Part shown: positions 1-8,328 of the stretch, piece by piece
Position numbering within the stretch: position 1 is the first letter of the stretch
Layout: each line of letters starts with the position of its first letter
NCBI RefSeq assembly: GCF_016865255.1
Contig: NZ_CP033381.1
Location: 4,588,001 to 4,652,000 of the forward strand
Direction: 5' to 3'
Origin: Methylomonas sp. LW13
GTDB taxonomy: Bacteria; Pseudomonadota; Gammaproteobacteria; Methylococcales; Methylomonadaceae
Length of the DNA: 64,000 nucleotides
Notes under the pieces: model-generated
Seen by the model: the letters and a program-made list of their open reading frames with translations, nothing else
The model's database searches: none
What the model was told of the DNA's origin: nothing
Position numbers and translations under genes: made by a program

Positions 1-1
1 C

Positions 2-1711
2 CGCGAAGGCTTTGCCTTTAACATCGATAACAGCGACTACAACGCCTTCGCCGCCGCCTTCCCGTTCGAGGAAACCCCGGACCAGCTCAGCGCCATCGAC
101 GCCATCTTGCAAGACATGGCCGCCACCCAGCCGATGGATCGCGTGGTTTGCGGCGATGTCGGTTTCGGCAAAACCGAAGTGGCGATGCGCGCGGCCTTTG
201 TGGCGGTGCAAAGCGGCAAACAAGTCGCGGTGCTGGTGCCCACCACCCTGCTCGCCCAGCAGCATTATCAAAACTTTCGCGACCGCTTCGCCGACTCGCC
301 GGTGCGCATCGAAGTCACCTCGCGCTTCGTCACCCCCAAACAGCAAAAAGCCATCGCCGACGACTTGGCCGACGGCAAGGTCGACATCGTCATCGGCACC
401 CACAAATTGCTGTCCAAGGAAATGAAATACAAGGCCTTGGGCCTGGTGATCATCGACGAAGAACACCGCTTTGGCGTGACGCAAAAAGAACATTTCAAAA
501 AGCTGCGCCACGAGCTGGATTTGTTAACCCTGACCGCGACACCGATTCCGCGCACCTTGAACATGGCCATGGCCGGCCTGCGCGATATTTCCATCATCGC
601 CACCCCGCCGCCGAACCGCCACGCGATTAAAACTTTTGTGACCGAATGGATAGACTCGCAAGTACAGGAAGCCTGCCAACGGGAAATCAAGCGCGGCGGC
701 CAAGTGTTTTTCCTGCACAATGACGTCAAAACCATGGAAAAAATGATGCGCGAACTGGGCGAACTGGTGCCGGAAGCGCGAATTCAGATCGCCCACGGCC
801 AGATGGCCGAGCGCGAACTGGAGCAGATCATGCTGGATTTTTACCACCAGCGCTTCAACCTTCTGATCGCGACGACGATCATCGAGAGCGGCATCGACAT
901 CCCCAGTGCCAACACCATCGTCATCAACCGCGCCGACAAGCTGGGTCTAGCGCAGTTGCACCAGTTACGCGGCCGGGTCGGCCGTTCGCATCACCGCGCC
1001 TATGCTTATTGCATCGTGCCACCCAAGTCGTTGATGACCAAGGACGCCATCAAGCGCCTGGAAGCCTTCGAAACCTCTGGCGAGCTGGGCGCCGGCTTCA
1101 TGCTGTCCTCGCATGACATGGAAATCCGCGGTGCCGGCGAGTTGCTGGGCGACGAACAAAGCGGGCAGATTCAGGAAATCGGTTTTACGCTGTATACCGA
1201 ATTGCTGGAACGCGCGGTCAAAGCCTTGAAATCCGGCAAGCAACCCGAGCTGGACGCACCGTTCGAAACGGGCCCGGAAGTGGATTTGCAAATCGCCGCG
1301 CTGATTCCGGAAGACTATCTGCCGGACATCCACGCCCGCCTTGTACTGTACAAACGCATCGCCAGCGCCGAAACCGAAGACGACTTGCGCAAATTAAAAA
1401 TCGAAATGATAGACCGCTTCGGTTTGTTGCCGGATCAGGTCAAAGCCTTGTTCGCCATCACCGAACTGAAACAACAAGCCGCACATCTGGGCATCCGCAA
1501 AATCGAAGCCCACGCCACCGGCGGCCGCATCGTCTTTACCGCGTCACCGCAGATCGATACCGGCGAGTTGATCCTGATGATTCAAAGCCAGTCGCAAGTT
1601 TATAAATTCGATGGCGCGGACAAATTACGCTTTACCCAGGCCTTTAAGGATATGGAGGATAAGGTGGTGTTTTTGGAGAAGTTGTTGGTACGATTGGTAC
1701 CTAAATCTTGA
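2..1711 (+). CDS. mfd: Transcription-repair coupling factor Mfd (3' part)
   Basis: The reading frame is open from the window edge, so the N-terminal half of the protein lies outside. Mfd is a DNA translocase that removes RNA polymerase stalled at lesions and recruits UvrA. About 569 residues are visible. They start just before the helicase core, with Walker A GDVGFGKTEVA, the DEEH box followed by RFGV, the TATPIPRTLNMA motif III, and a second RecA-like lobe ending in QLRGRVGRSHHRAYAY. After the translocase comes the C-terminal TRCF domain (roughly from LIPEDYLPD to the end) that binds UvrA. The whole family protein is about 1150 residues, so half is seen. No truncation or frameshift is visible in this part. 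Identification is firm. Confidence 0.97.
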   Translation, partial: REGFAFNIDNSDYNAFAAAFPFEETPDQLSAIDAILQDMAATQPMDRVVCGDVGFGKTEVAMRAAFVAVQSGKQVAVLVPTTLLAQQHYQNFRDRFADSPVRIEVTSRFVTPKQQKAIADDLADGKVDIVIGTHKLLSKEMKYKALGLVIIDEEHRFGVTQKEHFKKLRHELDLLTLTATPIPRTLNMAMAGLRDISIIATPPPNRHAIKTFVTEWIDSQVQEACQREIKRGGQVFFLHNDVKTMEKMMRELGELVPEARIQIAHGQMAERELEQIMLDFYHQRFNLLIATTIIESGIDIPSANTIVINRADKLGLAQLHQLRGRVGRSHHRAYAYCIVPPKSLMTKDAIKRLEAFETSGELGAGFMLSSHDMEIRGAGELLGDEQSGQIQEIGFTLYTELLERAVKALKSGKQPELDAPFETGPEVDLQIAALIPEDYLPDIHARLVLYKRIASAETEDDLRKLKIEMIDRFGLLPDQVKALFAITELKQQAAHLGIRKIEAHATGGRIVFTASPQIDTGELILMIQSQSQVYKFDGADKLRFTQAFKDMEDKVVFLEKLLVRLVPKS

Positions 1712-1731
1712 TATTAATTTTTGGAGGGAAT

Positions 1732-1920
1732 ATGCCGCGCTGCCAAACCGCCAAGCAAGAAGCCATCGCCGCCATCAATCTATTGCCAGACACGGTGAAT
1801 TTTGAAGAAATCGTGTACCGGCTCTACGTTATGAACAAAATATATCAGGGGCTAGAAGATGTAGAGCAAGGCAAGGGCATTAGCAGCGAGACCTTGCTAC
1901 GCGAAATCGAGCAATGGTAA
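1732..1920 (+). CDS. Putative antitoxin of a type II toxin-antitoxin pair
   Basis: A 62-residue protein starts at the ATG at 1732, preceded by GGAGGG at 1723-1728. An in-frame ATA/ATT stretch upstream has no ribosome site, so this start is preferred. The C-terminal part (VEQGKGISSETLLREIEQW) resembles the tail of small antitoxins that neutralise RelE/ParE toxins; the N-terminal part is probably the DNA-binding or dimerisation region. Its stop overlaps the toxin start by 7 bases, the usual sign of translational coupling in such modules. The assignment rests mainly on the neighbour; sequence similarity alone would not name the antitoxin family. Confidence 0.7.
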   Translation: MPRCQTAKQEAIAAINLLPDTVNFEEIVYRLYVMNKIYQGLEDVEQGKGISSETLLREIEQW

Positions 1921-2213
1921 TTTGGACGCCTCGCGCCAGAACAGACCTCAAAGCCATTCATGATTACATCGCGCGGGATTCACCGCTTACTGCCAAACGC
2001 ATCATCCGGGAATTGATACAAAAAACCGACAGCCTGCTGGTGTCTCCTTACCTCGGTAAAAAAGTGCCCGAGTTTGAACAACAGGAATTAAGGGAAATCG
2101 GCGTGCATTCTTGGAGAATCATTTACCAAATTAAGTTTAATCAAGCCTATGTTGTCACAGTGGTTCATAAACGCCGCGATTTCAAAAATTCGGACTTATC
2201 GATAGACCAATAA
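1914..2213 (+). CDS. ParE/RelE-family toxin
   Basis: A 99-residue protein of the RelE/ParE superfamily. It begins with the typical WTPRARTDLKAIHDYIARDSP block (an N-terminal helix pair with an Arg-rich face), followed by PYLGKKVPEF and the strand WRIIYQI, and ends with VVTVVHKRRDF, matching the conserved family C-terminus. ParE members poison DNA gyrase and RelE members cleave mRNA in the ribosome. The length and the HDYI segment favour the ParE side, but the target cannot be settled from sequence. It overlaps the antitoxin gene by 7 bases and is probably co-transcribed. The pair lies directly behind mfd, at the edge of a gene-poor accessory stretch. Confidence 0.88.
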   Translation: MVIWTPRARTDLKAIHDYIARDSPLTAKRIIRELIQKTDSLLVSPYLGKKVPEFEQQELREIGVHSWRIIYQIKFNQAYVVTVVHKRRDFKNSDLSIDQ

Positions 2214-3043
2214 ACACGCAAATCCAAGGGAGAGACAATTTTTGAAACGCTAAGCAGCGATTTGCGATCAAAACCTGTTGACGCTGCAAGAGATGCTCAA
2301 ACATTACAAATTGGAATTCCAGAAATGTAAATAACGTTAGTTAAACGTAATAGAACAAATCTAACACCTTAATCCCTCCGAATACTCTTCGCTATCCAGA
2401 GCTACGAGGACTATGACCAACCGGCGTTCGTCCACGGACTCGATACTCAAGATAGCAAGACCCGTTTGGCCCGCAAAAAGGCCGGTAGCGCCGTCGACGA
2501 CCTTACCGCTCGCGGCAAAACGTTTGCTCCCCCAAACACCGCAAAATCATCCAGGCCTTGCTCTTCTTTGCTGCGTATTTGTTCCCTTGGGTATAACCTC
2601 ACGCGCTTTCTGAACCTATGTGTGTTTACGCCGAAACTGGTGTGGAGTTCGCCCACCTACGCCCAATGACGGCTTCCGGCGAATAAAAAATCACGGACTC
2701 TGTGGGCTATGGATATATCAGCGTTTTATCACCGGTCTGCTGGATGCTACTAATTCAGCACACGACAAATTGCGAAATATCGTAGATCTACGGTATTTCG
2801 TCCGAATTTGATATTGGTATAAGCATTTCCACCCTTCGAAGATAAATTTATCTATTTTAATTCATAGAGTTATCTACTCTAAGTAAATTGGCGTGGCGAT
2901 TGCTTATTTGTTACCGAGTGGGGCGAAAACGGCTCAACCAACTACTTCAACAGCGGCTGGCGGTGAATAAACGATACTATCGTCTTGATCTCCTTAAAAG
3001 TCGCAGTTAACCGATCAATCAACCAAATTATGGGGTTCTGCTT
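2214..3043. other. Gene-poor stretch with possible gene remnants
   Basis: About 830 bases without a convincing gene. Short frames such as 2413-2613 have no recognisable product or ribosome site. A short frame ending at about 2331 (reading LQEMLKHYKLEFQKCK) and one near 2919 (reading WGENGSTNYFNSGWR before a stop) look protein-like but are cut off by stops upstream. They may be decayed gene ends. Base composition is more AT-rich than the flanking genes, which fits an accessory insertion between mfd and the next chromosomal block. Confidence 0.4.
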
Positions 3044-3595
3044 ATGCCAATCACCTTATTGAAATCACTCGCCCAAGCTAAATTTCTCGGTGAATTCGGC
3101 TATTCGTCGGAAGGGATTTGCTATTACATCTGCGAATATGTCGAAGAGAAAATCTGGGCCAAACCCGGTGTAGGTGCTTTTAAAGATGCGGTCAAAGCCG
3201 CCGAAAGCGTCATACCTTCCACAATAATTAAGGCAGGTAAAGCTAAAAATCTTGCGCAAAAGGGCGGTGGGGTCCATGGCACACCACAGGACAATTACCC
3301 ATCGCTAAACACACCATTGAAGATCAATTCGCTTTACCGGATCGGCTTATGGTTCGGCGCACTAAATGACAAGGCACCGGCCTCCGCGACCGAGAATAAT
3401 CACGAAGCGATTGTCATTACAGGCGCCGGCTCCGACATTGTGTTTCTAGAACCAAATTTTGGCTTCTACCGGGGACAAGGGGGAGCGATGTTTCCAACCA
3501 ACAAAGACGTGTTGGAAGGCGAGATCAAAGCTCTTTATACAGCCGTTAATTACTTTGCAACGAATTTCACTTATTCTCGCGTCAGGGGCCTTTAA
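3044..3595 (+). CDS. Hypothetical protein with papain-like (C58/YopT-like) signature
   Basis: A 183-residue protein with no signal peptide or membrane segment. It shows three features in the order and spacing of papain-fold cysteine proteases of the YopT/C58 type. A Gly-Ile-Cys (C26) starts a helix in SSEGICYYICEYVEEKIW. A His follows at residue 120 in NNHEAIVITG. An acidic/Asn element follows about 16 residues later in VFLEPNFGFYRG (E136, N138), where the family usually has DPN.G. This is an inference from motif pattern only. Family members are often effectors or cargo toxins. The gene stands alone downstream of a toxin-antitoxin pair, so no operon partner helps. It could also be a transglutaminase-like or inactive relative. 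Confidence 0.5.
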   Translation: MPITLLKSLAQAKFLGEFGYSSEGICYYICEYVEEKIWAKPGVGAFKDAVKAAESVIPSTIIKAGKAKNLAQKGGGVHGTPQDNYPSLNTPLKINSLYRIGLWFGALNDKAPASATENNHEAIVITGAGSDIVFLEPNFGFYRGQGGAMFPTNKDVLEGEIKALYTAVNYFATNFTYSRVRGL

Positions 3596-3721
3596 CCGCT
3601 TAAACCGTGAACTTGAACTGACGGCCGGGCTAGAAACATTGAAAAATCCGCCTTGCCGTCAGCACGAGGATGCGCTAAACAACGTACACCGCATCGTTCG
3701 CAAACCTTGCGGTTTCTAAAC

Positions 3722-4678
3722 TCACCCCGAAACACTCCCATCCGGCAACACAAACTTAATATCCAAACTGCGCAAATAGGTCTGCAAGCCGGCGTCCTGT
3801 AGCGGAAGCAAATGCGCCTCTTTGCCGGACTCGTTGTAATGCGCATGCCAATAGCCAGGCGGGGTGATAAAAGCGGAATAGGGTTGCCAATCGACACGGG
3901 TGGGATTGACGATCTGACCGTTCGCCGAAATCTGCGGTCCTACCAGGGTGTAACAACCCGGCGCGCAATCCAGAATTAAATCCAAGGCCACCGATTGGTG
4001 CCTATGCGGCAATTGCACCGCGCCTTTGGGCAGCACGCCCAGCATCGCCCACAGCGTATGCGTCACGGTCAGGGTTTGGTCCATGGCTTTGTTAGCCAGC
4101 AAGACGCTGATGCGGTTGCGATTTATCCCCTCGGCGGCTTTTTGCGCTGCCGCCAACTCGCGCAGCGAATCCTCTGCGGTATAAAGCGTCGGTTTAAAGC
4201 ATGGCCTGTCGGCTGTCACCCCCAGGTAAGTCAACAGCGGCTGGTCGTGCACCAGATAAAAGGCCGAATCGCTGTCGGCAAAATGTCGAATATCCTTGCC
4301 CACCGGTAGCACCACAAAATCGCCGGCTTGCCAGGGGATGGTCAGGTCATCGAATTCAGTGCGGCCACCGCCGTACATCACGTAAAACAACAGCGAGGTA
4401 GCATTGAAATTAGTCGCCAGCGACTCGCCAGCCAGAATTCTGACAAAATTCGCGCACAAGGCCGGGCTGGTGGCTGGACCAGGGCAACGCAATTGCTCGC
4501 TGACATCCAGCGGGATAATCCGGGTGCCGCCGGTTCGATGCAACTCGCTGCCGAAATTGGCGAACGGCAATTTAGTGATAGCGCCGGAGCCAATTGGGTC
4601 AGCGGCTTGGGTATATTCAAAATAGCGGCCATTTTCCAGCAAGGGCTCAAGCGGGTTTTGCGGTTTGACAATGGTCAT
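3722..4678 (-). CDS. Bicupin protein, gentisate 1,2-dioxygenase-like
   Basis: A 318-residue protein with two cupin barrels. The first barrel includes YGGGRTEFDDLTIPWQAGDFVVLP. The second carries LPHRHQSVALDLILD and, later, FITPPGYWHAHYNESG, which supply the His residues expected of a metal site. The layout fits the gentisate 1,2-dioxygenase/cupin_2 superfamily (ring cleavage of gentisate in true members). The first barrel lacks an obvious HxH pair, so only the second is likely to bind metal. No aromatic-degradation genes surround it. It is transcribed divergently from gpmI with about 480 bases between them. The substrate is not known, and a cupin of unknown substrate is the safe reading. Confidence 0.65.
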   Translation of the reverse strand: MTIVKPQNPLEPLLENGRYFEYTQAADPIGSGAITKLPFANFGSELHRTGGTRIIPLDVSEQLRCPGPATSPALCANFVRILAGESLATNFNATSLLFYVMYGGGRTEFDDLTIPWQAGDFVVLPVGKDIRHFADSDSAFYLVHDQPLLTYLGVTADRPCFKPTLYTAEDSLRELAAAQKAAEGINRNRISVLLANKAMDQTLTVTHTLWAMLGVLPKGAVQLPHRHQSVALDLILDCAPGCYTLVGPQISANGQIVNPTRVDWQPYSAFITPPGYWHAHYNESGKEAHLLPLQDAGLQTYLRSLDIKFVLPDGSVSG

Positions 4679-5160
4679 GGCGGCACCTTTCTAATGTATG
4701 CAATCTAGGTAAATAGCGTGATGGTTTAATTTGTACGCTCGCTGGTTTGACAAAGTGGATTTGTGTCAAACCCAAAATGCACAGACGTTTTTTCAATCCG
4801 TAGTTCGGACGAAATACTTGGCACAAGGGTTCCACATTGCATCGGCAACCGTTAGAATCGTTTTGTATATCCAAGGCAAATTCAAGATGGCTCTGGCAGA
4901 AAAAATTATCATTAAGCGCGGAAGATTATTTGCACGGCGAGGCGTCCGCGCAGATCAATCGCTAAATGACACGCCTTGCCGCACTTACATATGCTACATG
5001 AAGTCACCATCGCCAACGCCTTCTTTTATCCTGACGCGCTGCTGGACGTCGCTGATCAGGTATGATGTCGGCCATTTTGACCGCTCAGCCGTCACACAAA
5101 TCTAAATCGCTAAACCCTGTTTCTTTTAACTTCTGACGTACCACTCACTGACATAACACC
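4679..5160. other. Intergenic region between divergent genes
   Basis: This 482-base region separates the bicupin gene and gpmI and should hold both promoters. A short frame at 4991-5065 starting at an ATG (reading MLHEVTIANAFFYPDALLDV) has protein-like composition but only 24 codons and no ribosome site. A longer frame from 4731 has no recognisable product. I see no clear terminator or RNA gene. Confidence 0.35.
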
Positions 5161-6801
5161 ATGAAATTAACAAAATCTTCCCGTTTTCCCACCTGCCCCG
5201 GCCCTGTCGTTACCATCGTTCTGGATGGCGTCGGCATTTCGCCGCGCGAAGACGGCGACGCGGTTAAAGCCGCGCGCACCCCAAATCTGGACCGTTACAT
5301 GGCCAGCTATCCGATGACCACGCTGCTGGCGCACGGCACCGCAGTGGGCATGCCCAGCGACGAAGACATGGGTAATAGCGAAGTCGGCCACAATGCCTTC
5401 GGTGCCGGCCGGGTGTTTGCCCAAGGCGCGAAACTGGTCGCCGAATCGATCAGCAGCGGCCATCTCTGGCAAGGCCATGCCTGGCATGAGGTGGTCGCTA
5501 CCGCCAAACAAGGCGGCACTTTGCATTTCTTAGGTCTGTTCTCCGATGGGAACGTGCATTCGCATATCGACCATTTGAAAGCGATGATCGAGCAAGCGAA
5601 GCAAGAAGGCGTGGCTAAAGTGCGTATCCACATTTTGCTGGATGGCCGCGACGTCGGCGAAACGTCAGCTTTGGAGTACGTCGATCCGTTCGAAGCCTAT
5701 CTGGACGGCTTGCGCGGCGCGGATTTTGATGTGGCGATTGCTTCCGGCGGCGGCCGCATGCAAATCACCATGGACCGTTACGAAGCGGACTGGTCGATGG
5801 TCAAACGCGGCTGGGACATCCACGTGCTGGGTTTGGGCCGGCAATTTGCCAGCGCCCACGAAGCAATTGAAACCTTCCGCAACGAAGCCAATGTTATCGA
5901 CCAGGATTTGCCCGGCTTCGTGATTGCCAAAGACGGCAAGCCTCTCGGTACTATAGTCGACGGCGACGCGGTGGTTTTTTTCAACTTCCGCGGCGACCGC
6001 GCTATCGAAATTTCCCGCGCCTTTACCGAAGAACAATTCAGCCCCTTCGAGCGTGGCCCGCTGCCGAAAGTGACTTACGCCGGCATGATGCAATACGACG
6101 GCGATACCAAACTGCCGCCACGCTTTCTGGTCGAGCCACCTACCATAGACCGCACACTGGGCGAATACCTAGCTAAAAACGACATCAGCCAATACGCCAT
6201 CAGCGAAACCCAAAAATTCGGCCACGTGACCTATTTCTGGAACGGCAACCGCTCCGGCAAATTCGACGAGGCCTCCGAAACGTATGTGGAAATCCCCAGC
6301 GACGTAGTGCCTTTCGAACAGCGGCCTTGGATGAAATGCGCCGAGATCACCGATACTCTGATCGACGCGGTGCGTAGCGGTAACTACAAATACCTGCGGG
6401 TTAATTACGCCAACGGCGATATGGTCGGCCATACCGGCAATTTCGAAGCGGCGGTCACTGCGATGCAAGGCCTGGATCTGCAACTGGCACGTCTGATTCC
6501 GGTGATTTTGGAGATGAACGGCACGGCGATCATCACTGCCGACCACGGCAATGCCGACGAAATGTACGAGCTGGATAAAAAAGGCAATGTCACCCGCAAC
6601 GCCGAAGGCCGCACCAAAGCCAAAACCTCGCACACCTTGAACCCGGTGCCGTTTGTGCTGGTGTCCGGGGAGAACCCTGGCTACACACTCCGCGACGATT
6701 TACCAAAAGCCGGGTTGTCGAATGTGGCTGCGACTATTTTGAATCTGCTGGGCTTTGAAGCACCGGAAGATTACGATCCTAGCTTGATCAAAGCCAGCTA
6801 A
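5161..6801 (+). CDS. gpmI: 2,3-bisphosphoglycerate-independent phosphoglycerate mutase
   Basis: A 546-residue cytoplasmic glycolytic/gluconeogenic enzyme that interconverts 3- and 2-phosphoglycerate through a phosphoserine, using metal ions. The alkaline-phosphatase-like core is visible: VLDGVGISP at the N-terminus gives the first metal Asp, and [17 protein letters not shown] contains the catalytic Ser. The inserted transferase domain includes [18 protein letters not shown] and the [10 protein letters not shown] region. The C-terminal metal ligands lie in [17 protein letters not shown] and [11 protein letters not shown], with the last His in [11 protein letters not shown]. Length is slightly above the usual 510-515 residues. 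The gene is monocistronic and followed by a hairpin terminator. Confidence 0.97.
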   Translation: MKLTKSSRFPTCPGPVVTIVLDGVGISPREDGDAVKAARTPNLDRYMASYPMTTLLAHGTAVGMPSDEDMGNSEVGHNAFGAGRVFAQGAKLVAESISSGHLWQGHAWHEVVATAKQGGTLHFLGLFSDGNVHSHIDHLKAMIEQAKQEGVAKVRIHILLDGRDVGETSALEYVDPFEAYLDGLRGADFDVAIASGGGRMQITMDRYEADWSMVKRGWDIHVLGLGRQFASAHEAIETFRNEANVIDQDLPGFVIAKDGKPLGTIVDGDAVVFFNFRGDRAIEISRAFTEEQFSPFERGPLPKVTYAGMMQYDGDTKLPPRFLVEPPTIDRTLGEYLAKNDISQYAISETQKFGHVTYFWNGNRSGKFDEASETYVEIPSDVVPFEQRPWMKCAEITDTLIDAVRSGNYKYLRVNYANGDMVGHTGNFEAAVTAMQGLDLQLARLIPVILEMNGTAIITADHGNADEMYELDKKGNVTRNAEGRTKAKTSHTLNPVPFVLVSGENPGYTLRDDLPKAGLSNVAATILNLLGFEAPEDYDPSLIKAS

Positions 6802-6827
6802 GCCGTAAAGCATTCTCAGCTGATGAC

Positions 6828-6865
6828 ACCGCCTTTCGGCTATACGCTGTTAGGCGGTTTTTATT
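6828..6865 (+). terminator. Rho-independent terminator after gpmI
   Basis: ACCGCCT at 6828-6834 pairs with AGGCGGT at 6852-6858 (7 bp, 17-base loop), followed by a T run. It lies 26 bases after the gpmI stop. Confidence 0.7.
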
Positions 6866-6915
6866 GGCCGCTGGAAATTCGTTAAAAACCCCTGATGACC
6901 TAATTTGGAAAACTA

Positions 6916-7713
6916 ATGGACTACCCCGAACGCATCGTCTGTTTAACCGACGAAACCACCGAGACCTTGTATTTGCTGGGCCAGCAAGCTCGTATCGTCG
7001 GCATCTCCGGCTATACGGTCAGACCGGCGCAGGCTCGCCAGGAAAAACCCAAGGTCTCGGCGTTTACCAGCGCCAAAATCGATAAAATCCTAGCGCTAGA
7101 GCCTGATCTGGTGCTGGGCTTTTCGAATTTGCAAGCTGAGATTGCGGCGGAGTTAATCCGTAACGGTATTGCTGTGCATGTGTTCAATCAACGCTCAGTC
7201 AACGGTATTTTGCAGATGATAGGCTTGCTGGGCGCGATGGTCGGCGTCCCGGAAAAAGCTGCTACGCTGGTGGCGCAGTACCGGCAACAACTGGAAACCA
7301 CCCGCCTGCGCAGCCTAAGTTTTGCCAGACGTCCCAAGGTGTATTTTGAAGAATGGGATGAGCCGATGATTTCCGGTATCCGCTGGGTATCGGAGTTGAT
7401 TGGCATCGCCGGCGGTGAGGACTGCTTTGCCGAATTGGCCACGGAACATTCCGCCAAACAGCGCATCATCGCCGATCCTCAGGAAGTGGTAAGGCGCGCG
7501 CCTGACATCATCATCGGCTCCTGGTGCGGTAAAAAATTCCGCCCGGATCACCTGGCTGCCCGCCCCGGTTGGGACAGCATTCCGGCCGTACAACAACAAC
7601 GAGTCTACGAAATTAAATCTTGCGATATTTTACAGCCAGGACCGGCGGCACTTAGCGATGGTTTGGCCCAAATATGTCAGATCATCAATGATTGGCAGCA
7701 AGATTGTGCTTAG
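6916..7713 (+). CDS. BtuF-like cobalamin/metal-chelate binding protein without signal peptide
   Basis: A 265-residue protein of the type III periplasmic-binding-protein fold (BtuF/FhuD/TroA_a). It opens with YPERIVCLTDETTETLYLLG, contains KVSAFTSAKIDKILALEPDLV typical of BtuF-like proteins, then the long connecting helix, and VYFEEWDEPMISGIRWVSEL in the second lobe. Family members usually carry B12 or ferric siderophores to an ABC importer. This one starts straight at the first strand of the fold: there is no signal sequence or lipobox, and the upstream bases offer no in-frame extension. No permease or ATPase gene adjoins. It may act in the cytoplasm (salvage or sensing), or a signal-bearing relative may work elsewhere. 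Confidence 0.8.
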   Translation: MDYPERIVCLTDETTETLYLLGQQARIVGISGYTVRPAQARQEKPKVSAFTSAKIDKILALEPDLVLGFSNLQAEIAAELIRNGIAVHVFNQRSVNGILQMIGLLGAMVGVPEKAATLVAQYRQQLETTRLRSLSFARRPKVYFEEWDEPMISGIRWVSELIGIAGGEDCFAELATEHSAKQRIIADPQEVVRRAPDIIIGSWCGKKFRPDHLAARPGWDSIPAVQQQRVYEIKSCDILQPGPAALSDGLAQICQIINDWQQDCA

Positions 7714-7894
7714 CCTAATAGGTGCTCAAATAAATCCAATAGCGCAGGCTATAGCTGTGAATTAATCCCGCCGGGCCGGATGGAATAGTTCATATCAAAA
7801 CCCGCGCCTAAATCTTAATCTCCTCTTCGAAAGGGATTCTTCATGCCACCCCCCCAGGGAGCTTGATCAATGATCATCATCGAAGAGGTATCAC

Positions 7895-8236
7895 ATGAAA
7901 ACGCCAAAATTATTTTTCCTAAGCACTGTTTTGTTCGGCGCCAGCGCCATTGCCCATGCCCAGCCGACCGGTGGCGGCACCACACCTAAACCGGTATGTA
8001 AAACCTTCGATATTCCCACGATTATTTGTCCCGATGGCTGGACCATTGCCGACGATCTGAGCAACGGCACCAATAAATGTACGACCGGCTTTATCAAAAG
8101 AACCTTTTGCAAAAATGTTGCTGCGCGCAGTGGTTTTCAGGGTAACGTCGAAGTGATCAATACCGGCTCCAAGTTGTTTGAATTTGTGCAGCCAGTCGAT
8201 GAATCAGGCGCACCTATAGCCATAGAAGCTGAATAG
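7895..8236 (+). CDS. Small exported protein of unknown function
   Basis: A 113-residue protein with a clear Sec signal peptide: Lys-containing n-region MKTPK, hydrophobic LFFLSTVLFGASAIAHA, and likely cleavage after AHA. The mature part, about 90 residues, has four cysteines (VCKTF, IICPDG, NKCTTG, TFCKN), enough for two disulfides in the periplasm. A ribosome site (AGAGGT) precedes the ATG. I do not recognise the family. The gene stands alone and converges with the HD-GYP gene. Confidence 0.7.
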   Translation: MKTPKLFFLSTVLFGASAIAHAQPTGGGTTPKPVCKTFDIPTIICPDGWTIADDLSNGTNKCTTGFIKRTFCKNVAARSGFQGNVEVINTGSKLFEFVQPVDESGAPIAIEAE

Positions 8237-8264
8237 CTGATTGCCAGCCAAAACATGCATAAAC

Positions 8265-8296
8265 CTGTATTGGGCTGCGTAGGTAGCCCAATACAG
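8265..8296. terminator. Perfect 12-bp hairpin between convergent genes
   Basis: CTGTATTGGGCT at 8265-8276 pairs perfectly with 8285-8296 across an 8-base loop. No strong T run follows on either strand, but its place between two convergent genes suggests bidirectional termination. Confidence 0.5.
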
Positions 8297-8328
8297 CGTC
8301 ATAAAATCAGACGGCAACTTCACTGTGA

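Noticed and set aside
2413-2613. 66-codon frame in the gap after the toxin gene
   Set aside because: Pro/Arg/Leu-rich random-looking product, with overlapping frames on both strands of similar quality.
4731-5105. 124-codon plus-strand frame between the bicupin gene and gpmI
   Set aside because: No ribosome site, odd composition and no recognisable product; more likely a promoter region.
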